Positions 1-5,448 of a DNA stretch of 20,166 nucleotides are shown here, in pieces. The DNA lies in the NCBI GenBank assembly GCA_041685355.1, contig JAWLFY010000090.1, positions 1-20,166 on the forward strand, given 5' to 3'. Positions within the stretch are counted from its first letter, which is position 1. Each line of letters opens with the position of its first letter. The position numbers were made by a program, and so were the translations under genes. Origin of the DNA: JAWLFY01 sp041685355. GTDB taxonomy: Bacteria; Planctomycetota; Planctomycetia; Pirellulales; Pirellulaceae. The notes beneath the pieces are model-generated. The model saw only the letters and a list, made by a program, of their open reading frames with translations, had not been told where the DNA came from and did not search any database.

Positions 1-159
1 GCCGAAAACCGGATCATCGTCATTCCACGCGTGGCCGTCGCCCCCTGTTGCGGCGTCCGCTTCCCTGCTTAGATCACGGCGTTCCGCTGCGGCGTGCCGG
101 CGAGCCGCCCCCGCGTTCGCCGCCTTCCGCCGTGCCCCCCAAATTCGCCGACCCGACCG

Positions 160-1674
160 ATGGCCAAAGCCCCGAAATCCGCGATCCAGCCGACCCGTGC
201 CGAAGACTACCCCGAGTGGTACCAGCAAGTGATCCGCGCCGCCGACTTGGCGGAGAACTCGCCGGTCCGCGGGTGCATGGTGATCAAGCCGTGGGGCTAC
301 CAGCTGTGGGAGAACATGCAGCGGGCGCTCGACGACATGTTCAAGGCGACCGGGCACCAGAACGCCTACTTCCCGTTGTTCATCCCGATGAGCTATTTGG
401 AGAAGGAAGCAGAGCACGTCGAGGGGTTCGCCAAGGAATGCGCCGTCGTTACCCATCACCGGCTCGAACCCGACCCCGCCGGCGGACTCCGGCCGGCGGG
501 CAAACTGGAAGAGCCGCTGATCGTCCGCCCCACGAGCGAAACGATCATCGGGGCGACTTACGCGAAGTGGGTCCAAAGCCACCGCGACCTGCCGATCTTG
601 ATCAACCAATGGGCCAACGTCGTCCGCTGGGAAATGCGGACGCGGATGTTCTTGCGGACCGCCGAATTCCTCTGGCAAGAAGGCCATACCGTTCACGCGA
701 CCCGGGAAGAGGCGATCGAAGAAACCGAGCGGATGATCGACGTGTACGCCGACTTCGCCGAAAACTGGATGGCGATGCCGGTGATCGTCGGCAGCAAAAC
801 GCCTGCCGAACGGTTCCCCGGCGCGGTCGACACGTTGTCGATCGAAGCGATGATGCAAGACCGCAAGGCGCTTCAAGCCGGCACCAGCCATTTCCTCGGC
901 CAAAACTTCGCGAAAGCCCAAGAGATCGCCTACCAATCGGAAAGCGGTCGCCGCGAGTACGCCTGGACCACAAGCTGGGGCGTGTCGACCCGGCTCGTCG
1001 GCGCGTTGATCATGACCCACAGCGACGACGACGGGTTCGTGCTCCCGCCGCGGCTGGCGCCGACCCAAATCGTGATCCTGCCGATTTATCGCGACGACGC
1101 GGGCCGCGGCGAAGTCATGAGTCACGCCGAATCGCTCCGCGACGAACTTTGCCGACAATCGGCGTTCGGCGCCCCGGTTCGCGTCGAGATCGACGACCGT
1201 GACGTCCGCGGCGGCGAGAAGAAATGGCATCACGTCAAACGGGGCGTCCCGATCCGGATCGAAATCGGACCGAAAGACATCGCCGCCGGGACCGTCTTCG
1301 TCGGCCGCCGCGACCAGCCGAAGAGCGTCGGCATGCCCCGCGACCAATTCGTTCGCGGCATCGGGGACACGCTCGAGGAGATGCAACAAGGATTGTTCGA
1401 CCGGGCGAAATCGCTTCGCGAACAACACTCGGTCTCCCTCACCGATGAAAAAGGGTTCCGAGAGTTCTTCACCCCCACCACCCCAGACGGCTCCGAGATC
1501 CATGGCGGTTTCGCGACCTGCCACTTCGCCGACGAACGCGACCTCGAACCGCTCCTCAAGGAACTGAAAGTCACGATCCGATGCCTTCCCCGCGGCAGCT
1601 CGGAAAGTCGCGGGAAATGTTTCTTCACGGGCAAGCCGGCCGAGCAGCTCGGGATCTTCGCCAAAGCCTACTGA
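160..1674 (+). CDS. proS: Prolyl-tRNA synthetase, archaeal/eukaryotic-like short type
   Basis: Cytoplasmic class II aminoacyl-tRNA synthetase that charges tRNA-Pro with proline (504 aa). Visible landmarks: RPTSET (residues 123-128), motif 2 around 155-176 including FLRTAEFLWQEGHT, and motif 3 around 271-290 (TSWGVSTRLVGALIMTHSDD). An anticodon-binding domain follows. The Cys-containing C-terminal domain ends in FAKAY, with the terminal Tyr typical of the archaeal/eukaryotic-like form. The roughly 180-residue editing insertion of the common bacterial ProRS is absent, because motif 2 runs straight into motif 3. I chose the ATG at 160 (MAKAPKSAIQ) over the in-frame ATG at 94, because the extra 22 residues are Pro/Arg-rich and unlike the family. 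No clear Shine-Dalgarno is visible. The gene appears to be transcribed alone; a hairpin-rich spacer follows. Confidence 0.95.
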   Translation: MAKAPKSAIQPTRAEDYPEWYQQVIRAADLAENSPVRGCMVIKPWGYQLWENMQRALDDMFKATGHQNAYFPLFIPMSYLEKEAEHVEGFAKECAVVTHHRLEPDPAGGLRPAGKLEEPLIVRPTSETIIGATYAKWVQSHRDLPILINQWANVVRWEMRTRMFLRTAEFLWQEGHTVHATREEAIEETERMIDVYADFAENWMAMPVIVGSKTPAERFPGAVDTLSIEAMMQDRKALQAGTSHFLGQNFAKAQEIAYQSESGRREYAWTTSWGVSTRLVGALIMTHSDDDGFVLPPRLAPTQIVILPIYRDDAGRGEVMSHAESLRDELCRQSAFGAPVRVEIDDRDVRGGEKKWHHVKRGVPIRIEIGPKDIAAGTVFVGRRDQPKSVGMPRDQFVRGIGDTLEEMQQGLFDRAKSLREQHSVSLTDEKGFREFFTPTTPDGSEIHGGFATCHFADERDLEPLLKELKVTIRCLPRGSSESRGKCFFTGKPAEQLGIFAKAY

Positions 1675-1686
1675 GTCGAAGGTCGC

Positions 1687-1749
1687 AACCCCGTTGGGGT
1701 TGATCGATCGTTTGGGGCGTCGGTCACCCAGGGTTGAAGCAACCCTGGG
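1687..1749. terminator. Pair of hairpins after proS, possible bidirectional terminator or dispersed palindromic repeat
   Basis: Two perfect inverted repeats start 13 nt after the proS stop. The first is AACCCC-GTT-GGGGTT (1687-1701), a 6-bp stem with a 3-nt loop. The second is CCCAGGGTT-GAAGC-AACCCTGGG (1727-1749), a 9-bp stem with a 5-nt loop. No U-tract follows on either strand. They lie between convergent transcription units (proS and the leftward small-gene block), so a bidirectional terminator is plausible. The sequence also looks like the palindromic intergenic repeats that can be scattered through such genomes. I cannot separate the two roles from one copy. Confidence 0.5.
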
Positions 1750-1842
1750 CTATGGGGCGTAACGCCGTTGGCGGAAAGAACCCGGCCTCTTCACGAGTCC
1801 GGCGACGGTCATGCCGTCGCAGATGTGGTGAAGTCGCCAACG

Positions 1843-2214
1843 TCACCGCGCCTCGCGGAGCAGCCGCCAACACCCCGAAACGTTCAACACCGAAATTCCG
1901 AATCCGACCCGCAGGATTCGGGACAGGATCGTGCGATCTTTGTGCAGACGAAGGATCGGCGTCTGATCCATCACCAGAACGACCGGCTGTCCCGTCAGCC
2001 TCAACATTTCCGAGATCAGCTGCCAAGGCGGCGAGGGCGACCCGGCGCGAATCTCCGCGAGGTCGCTCGATCCGAATTCGACCCGAAACTCGCCGCGATC
2101 GCCGCCGCTGCGAACGGACACCGTTCCCCCGCCGACTCGCAGCGTCAGGTCGGCGACGACCTCCATCCGCCCGTCCGGAAGTCTCGCGAGGGGAGCCGCA
2201 ACCTGCTCAAGCAT
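1843..2214 (-). CDS. Hypothetical protein, 123 aa, overlapping the small gene upstream
   Basis: I do not recognise this protein. The ATG at 2212-2214 lies inside the end of the preceding 71-aa gene, whose stop is at 2207-2209. The two coding regions therefore overlap by 8 nt in different frames, which fits translational coupling. The sequence has an N-terminal stretch starting MLEQVAAPLARLPDGRMEVV, a beta-rich middle, and a segment WQLISEMLRLTGQPVVLVMD followed by ILRLHKDRTILSRIL. No signal peptide or transmembrane segment is obvious. A longer version starting at 2307 would overlap the neighbour by about 100 nt, so I prefer the short one. The reading as a gene rests on the coupled start and a plausible globular composition. 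It could still be a chance reading frame. Confidence 0.5.
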   Translation of the reverse strand: MLEQVAAPLARLPDGRMEVVADLTLRVGGGTVSVRSGGDRGEFRVEFGSSDLAEIRAGSPSPPWQLISEMLRLTGQPVVLVMDQTPILRLHKDRTILSRILRVGFGISVLNVSGCWRLLREAR

Positions 2215-2422
2215 CCGCGGCGGCACGATCTCGGGTGCGAATCCGCAACGTCCCGTCGACCCGCCAATGGGCGTGTTCCGCGTCCGGGCCGGTGCTGCTT
2301 GGGACATGCAAACTGAATTGGTCGAACTCGTAAGTGATCTCGGCGTTGCGGCCGGTCAGCTTGTCGTAAAGCCCCGCTGCCAATTCGGGCCACGTATGGG
2401 TCGCTTGATCGGTTTCTGACAT
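2207..2422 (-). CDS. Small conserved-looking hypothetical protein, 71 aa
   Basis: Short soluble protein starting MSETDQATHTWPELAAGLYD, with ITYEFDQFSLHVPSSTG in the middle and a basic tail (LRIRTRDRAAADA). The composition and the TWPELA...LYDKLTGRNAEITY pattern resemble small uncharacterised proteins I associate with planctomycetes; that is recollection, not a search. The ATG at 2420-2422 has a good Shine-Dalgarno on the minus strand (GAGGT, about 8 nt upstream), which decides against the longer frame beginning at 2545. It sits 119 nt after the MarR gene on the same strand, and its end overlaps the start of the 123-aa gene by 8 nt. It may be part of a MarR-led transcript or have its own promoter. 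Function unknown. Confidence 0.7.
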   Translation of the reverse strand: MSETDQATHTWPELAAGLYDKLTGRNAEITYEFDQFSLHVPSSTGPDAEHAHWRVDGTLRIRTRDRAAADA

Positions 2423-2541
2423 TTTCTCTACCTCGCTCAGGTCGTTGAAGTTGCCGCGGGTTCCCGAATCGTCGGGGCGACTAATCGACGGTAGAGGGCG
2501 GGCAAGATTAGGTCCGTCGGGTCGATTCAAGGCTTCCCCTC

Positions 2542-3063
2542 TCACGTCTTCCCGTCGGGGCCGGCTTCGGGATACGGATCCCGCATGACCTCCCCGGCCG
2601 GAATCTCGTCACGGGTCAGATAGGGCGCCGTCGGCAAGCTTTCGGCCCCCATCAGTCGGGCGACCTGCTGCAACGTCATCAGGATCTGCTGACGCTCGTA
2701 TTCGTCCAACGCCGAAAGCGCGTCTCGAAAACGGTCTTGAAGCAGCGACGGGGCGGCGTGCAGGAGCGATCGGCCTTGGGGCGAGATCGCGATCAGCACC
2801 GAACGCCGGTCATCGGGACTCGGCTCGCGACAAATGAGCGATCGACGCTCGAGCCGCTGCAGGATTCCCGTCACGGTCGCCTGACTCAGATGGACCGCCT
2901 GCGACAACGCCTTCGGCGAAACCGGGCCCAGGCGGAGCACCTCCTGGAGCACGGCGAGTTGCGGTCCGGTCAATCCGTGTCCGTCGACGAGCCGCCGCGA
3001 ATGGAGATCGACCGCTCGGATGATCTTACGGATGGCGGCAACGATCTGCTCCTCGTCAGACAT
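2542..3063 (-). CDS. MarR-family transcriptional regulator, candidate osmotic regulator of the betaine operon
   Basis: A 173-aa DNA-binding protein expected to act as a dimer in the cytoplasm. It shows the MarR winged helix: LTGPQLAVLQEVLRLGPVSP (31-50) leads into the HTH, the recognition helix lies near SQATVTGILQRLERRSLI (60-77), and the wing carries the family's D-x-R signature in PSPDDRRSVLIAIS (81-94). Helices that form the dimer interface flank the domain. I start at the ATG at 3061-3063 (MSDEEQIVAA), because the 20 residues before it in the longer frame are uncharacteristic. It is divergent from the GSMT-SDMT-BCCT operon across a 607-bp repeat-bearing spacer. MarR proteins named EctR and CosR repress compatible-solute genes in other bacteria, so control of the adjacent operon is a reasonable inference. 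The sequence does not prove it. Confidence 0.88.
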   Translation of the reverse strand: MSDEEQIVAAIRKIIRAVDLHSRRLVDGHGLTGPQLAVLQEVLRLGPVSPKALSQAVHLSQATVTGILQRLERRSLICREPSPDDRRSVLIAISPQGRSLLHAAPSLLQDRFRDALSALDEYERQQILMTLQQVARLMGAESLPTAPYLTRDEIPAGEVMRDPYPEAGPDGKT

Positions 3064-3188
3064 CACGGGCGGGGACTTCAAAAGCGAGGGATGCGAGGCG
3101 GGAGGGAGTACCGTATGGAGCACGCCGGTCGGTCACGTGGTTTTCAAACGGTCAGCTTACCCCGCATCCCGGAACCTGGGGTACAGGT

Positions 3189-3320
3189 GGCCCACGGAAC
3201 GAAGGCCCACGGAGCGAAGGCCCGCGGAACGAAGGCCCGCGGAACGAAGGCCCGCGGAACGAAGGCCCGCGGAGCGAAGGCCCACGGAACGAAGGCCCGC
3301 GGAGCGAAGGCCCGCGGAAC
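3189..3320. repeat. 15-bp tandem array, eight full units plus a partial ninth
   Basis: Head-to-tail units of consensus GGCCCRCGGARCGAA. Units begin at 3189, 3204, 3219, 3234, 3249, 3264, 3279, 3294 and 3309; the last loses the pattern after GGCCCGCGGAAC. All variation is A/G at two positions: position 6 (CAC or CGC) and position 11 (GAAC or GAGC). There are no spacers of unique sequence, so this is a minisatellite and not a CRISPR array. Each unit contains GGCC, and most contain CCGCGG. The two-site variation suggests repeated unit duplication. Confidence 0.95.
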
Positions 3321-3405
3321 CGGGGAACGTTCAGCCTGGAAAGCAGGTCCGTCGAAGTTTGTCGTGGGTCGGCGGGGAAACCGGAGCGTGGGGATTCCGA
3401 GGAAC

Positions 3406-3501
3406 GGGTTTTCGGAGGCTCTCAGATCCGGGTTTTCGGAGGCTCTCAGATCCGGGTTTTCGGAGGCTCTCAGATCCGGGTTTTCGGAGGCTCTCAGATC
3501 C
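3406..3501. repeat. 24-bp tandem array, four identical units
   Basis: Four perfect head-to-tail copies start at 3406, 3430, 3454 and 3478. Each unit reads GGGTTTTCGGAG followed by GCTCTCAGATCC. Absence of any mismatch among copies points to recent expansion or homogenisation. On the minus strand the unit would encode DLRASENP and on the plus strand GFSEALRS or GFRRLSDP. I do not think any of these is translated. The array is unrelated in sequence to the 15-bp array 85 bp upstream. Confidence 0.95.
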
Positions 3502-3564
3502 GGGGCGTCGACCCGAGACCGAAGAAACAACATCCGTACACCTGCCCGAGTCCCAAGAACTGCT

Positions 3565-3592
3565 TTCAACTCAAACCAATCTCCGCTATGCT
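3565..3592 (+). promoter_or_regulatory. Candidate sigma-70-like promoter for the betaine operon
   Basis: TTCAAC (3565-3570) and TATGCT (3587-3592) are separated by 16 nt, about 80 nt before the GSMT start, in a locally AT-richer stretch. TATGCT matches four of six bases of the -10 consensus; the -35 match is weaker. This is a pattern match only. Confidence 0.35.
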
Positions 3593-3629
3593 CTGGTCTC
3601 TCGTGGAACGTCTCCACCGAAGTCCTTCG

Positions 3630-3652
3630 CCAGAGGATGATTTCGAATCTGG
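3630..3652. promoter_or_regulatory. Inverted repeat in the GSMT leader, candidate operator or leader hairpin
   Basis: CCAGA (3630-3634) and TCTGG (3648-3652) are inverted copies 13 nt apart. They enclose a second dyad, GATT-TCG-AATC (3639-3649). An upstream CTCTGG (3591-3596) can also pair with CCAGAG (3630-3635). MarR dimers bind roughly 15-20-bp dyads near promoters, and this lies between the candidate -10 and the ATG. The stems are short, so chance cannot be excluded. Confidence 0.3.
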
Positions 3653-3670
3653 CACCTTCAGGAAGACTCG

Positions 3671-4555
3671 ATGACAGAGAAAGAATCCTTACTTAGCTAT
3701 CAAGACCAAGACTACGGGACGAGTCCTACGGAGGTCCGGGATACCGACCAGTACAACGAGGAATACGTCCGTGGGTTCGTCGAGAAATGGGACGAACTGA
3801 TCGACTGGGAGCAGCGATGGGCTGCCGAGGGCGACTTTTTTATCGAAATGCTACGCTCCCGCGGGGTGCGGCGTGTCCTCGACGTGGCGACCGGCACGGG
3901 TTTCCACTCGGTGCGGCTGATCGAGGCGGGCTTCGACGTCACCAGCTGTGACGGGAGCCCGTACATGCTGTCCAAAGCGTTCGAGAACGCCCGCCGTCGC
4001 GGGCATGTTCTCCGCACGGTGCAAGCCGATTGGCGATGGCTCAACCGGGACGTGTACGGCCGGTTCGACGCGGTGATCTGCCTCGGCAACTCGTTCACCC
4101 ACATGTTCGAAGAGCGAGACCGCCGGAAGGCGCTCGCCGAGTTCTACTCGGCGCTGGTGCACGACGGGTACTTGATCGTCGACCAGCGGAACTACGACCA
4201 GATGATCGATCACGGGTTCAGCTCGAAACACAAGTTCTACTACTGTGGTGAAAAGGTTTCGGCCGAACCGGAGCACGTCGACGCCGGGCTCGCCCGGTTC
4301 CGCTACGCGTTCCCCGACGGTTCGGTGTACCACCTGAACATGTTTCCGCTTCGCAAAAACTACACGCGGAAGTTGCTCCACGAGGTCGGTTTCCAGTCGA
4401 TCAACACGTACGGCGATTTCCAGGAAACGTACCACGACGACGACCCGGACTTCTTCGTCCACGTCGCTTCGAAGGAATACAAGGATACCCCGCCGAGCGA
4501 CTTCGAAACGTCGAAGATCTCGCGTGAGCAGGCGACCGAAGGGGGTTCGGCATGA
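3671..4555 (+). CDS. Glycine/sarcosine N-methyltransferase (GSMT)
   Basis: A 294-aa cytoplasmic SAM-dependent methyltransferase. The family methylates glycine to sarcosine and then dimethylglycine (EC 2.1.1.156), the first steps of betaine synthesis from glycine. Visible features: SAM-binding motif I VLDVATGTGFHS (69-80), the family-typical CLGNSFTHM (137-145), VDQRNYD (170-176) and a C-terminal half ending in a FFVHVASKEY strand. Length is close to known extremophile GSMTs (around 270-290 aa); the last 25 residues look like a flexible tail. The ATG at 3671 has AGGAAG about 5 nt upstream. Its stop overlaps the next start as ATGA (4552-4555), indicating translational coupling with the dimethylglycine-forming partner. 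The order and the BCCT gene downstream make the assignment firm. The MarR gene upstream is the likely regulator. Confidence 0.93.
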   Translation: MTEKESLLSYQDQDYGTSPTEVRDTDQYNEEYVRGFVEKWDELIDWEQRWAAEGDFFIEMLRSRGVRRVLDVATGTGFHSVRLIEAGFDVTSCDGSPYMLSKAFENARRRGHVLRTVQADWRWLNRDVYGRFDAVICLGNSFTHMFEERDRRKALAEFYSALVHDGYLIVDQRNYDQMIDHGFSSKHKFYYCGEKVSAEPEHVDAGLARFRYAFPDGSVYHLNMFPLRKNYTRKLLHEVGFQSINTYGDFQETYHDDDPDFFVHVASKEYKDTPPSDFETSKISREQATEGGSA

Positions 4556-5388
4556 GTTCGACATCGGACCAAGCTACCGAAACCGCTCGGCAGTACTACA
4601 ACAGTTCCGACGCGGACCGCTTTTACGCGACGATTTGGGGTGGCGAAGACATCCACGTCGGCCTTTACGAATCGGCGGACGAGCCGATCAAGGACGCCAG
4701 TCGTCGGACGGTCGACCACTTGATCGATCGGCTCGAAGGGATCGATTCGTCGTGGAAAGTGCTTGACGTCGGTGCGGGGTACGGCGGCGCGGCGCGGCGA
4801 ATGGTCGAGCGATTCGGATGCCGCGTGGTGTGCGTGAACCTGTCGGAAGCCGAGAACGAGCGGAACCGGACGCTGAACCGGGCCGCAGGGGTCGACGACA
4901 AGATCGAGGTGATCGACGCCAGTTTCGAGCAACTCCCGTTGGCCGATACGTCGTTCGACGCGGTGTGGTCACAAGACGCGATCCTGCATGCCGGCGACCG
5001 CCGCCGAGTCCTCCAGGAGGTCGACCGCGTGCTCAAGCCGGGCGGGCTGTTCGTGTTCACCGACCCGATGCGCGCCGACGACTGTCCCGAAGGCGTGCTC
5101 GACCCCATCCTCGCCCGGATTCACCTCTCGGACCTCGGTTCGCCCGGCTTTTACAAGTCGGTCGCCGAAGAACTCGGGTGGCGCGACCTGGGGTTCGAAG
5201 ACCGCACCGACCAACTCGCCCGACACTACGCGCGGGTGCTCGAAACGACCGAACGTCGCGCCGGCGAACTTGCCGGGGAGGTTTCGGATGAGTACATCGA
5301 GCGGATGAAGGCGGGGCTGAAACACTGGGTCGATGGCGGCCAGAATCGCCACCTCGCGTGGGGCGTGTTCCTGTTTTCAAAACCGTAA
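4552..5388 (+). CDS. Sarcosine/dimethylglycine N-methyltransferase (SDMT)
   Basis: A 278-aa class I SAM methyltransferase. Its family methylates sarcosine and dimethylglycine to glycine betaine (EC 2.1.1.157), completing the pathway begun by the gene it overlaps. Features: the N-terminal substrate-side block YYNSSDADRFYATIWG with GGEDIHVGLY (15-39), SAM motif I VLDVGAGYGGAAR (70-82), the acidic-loop region VNLSEAENERNR (95-106), WSQDAILHAGDR (139-150) and LKPGGLFVFTDP (161-172). The ATG at 4552 shares four bases with the GSMT stop and has a G-rich stretch (GAAGGGGG) as ribosome-binding site. Length agrees with the family (about 275-280 aa). A 60-nt gap leads to the transporter. No missing catalytic residue was noticed. 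Confidence 0.93.
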   Translation: MSSTSDQATETARQYYNSSDADRFYATIWGGEDIHVGLYESADEPIKDASRRTVDHLIDRLEGIDSSWKVLDVGAGYGGAARRMVERFGCRVVCVNLSEAENERNRTLNRAAGVDDKIEVIDASFEQLPLADTSFDAVWSQDAILHAGDRRRVLQEVDRVLKPGGLFVFTDPMRADDCPEGVLDPILARIHLSDLGSPGFYKSVAEELGWRDLGFEDRTDQLARHYARVLETTERRAGELAGEVSDEYIERMKAGLKHWVDGGQNRHLAWGVFLFSKP

Positions 5389-5433
5389 CCTTTGCCGCCC
5401 GGCTCTTCGCCGGGGCGCCGATAGGGACCCGAC

Positions 5434-5440
5434 GGGAGGA
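5434..5440 (+). promoter_or_regulatory. Ribosome-binding site that supports a TTG start for the transporter
   Basis: GGGAGGA lies about 9 nt before the TTG at 5449-5451. The next in-frame ATG (5563) would be 38 codons later and has no comparable site. I therefore take TTG as the start. Confidence 0.6.
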
Positions 5441-5448
5441 GCGAGGAC

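Larger units (their letters stand above)
3064..3670. other. Divergent intergenic region with two tandem-repeat arrays
   Basis: This 607-bp gap lies between the start of the MarR gene (-) and the start of the GSMT gene (+). It holds a 15-bp array (3189-3320), a 24-bp array (3406-3501), and a possible promoter and inverted repeat close to GSMT (3565-3652). All frames across the arrays are open because both periods are multiples of three and the units lack stops. I see no ribosome-binding site or family resemblance that would make any of those frames a gene. A CACGTG palindrome in TCACGTGG at 3135-3142 is the only other short symmetric element I noticed near the MarR side. Confidence 0.6.

Noticed and set aside
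48..1202. Long plus-strand frame overlapping proS
   Set aside because: Arg/Pro-rich shadow frame of a strongly recognised synthetase in GC-rich DNA; no family resemblance.
2207..2545. 112-codon version of the small hypothetical protein
   Set aside because: The internal ATG at 2422 has a clear Shine-Dalgarno, and the extra N-terminal part looks like non-coding spacer.
3189..3501. CRISPR array
   Set aside because: Units are directly adjacent with no unique spacers, unit lengths are 15 and 24 bp, and no cas gene is present.
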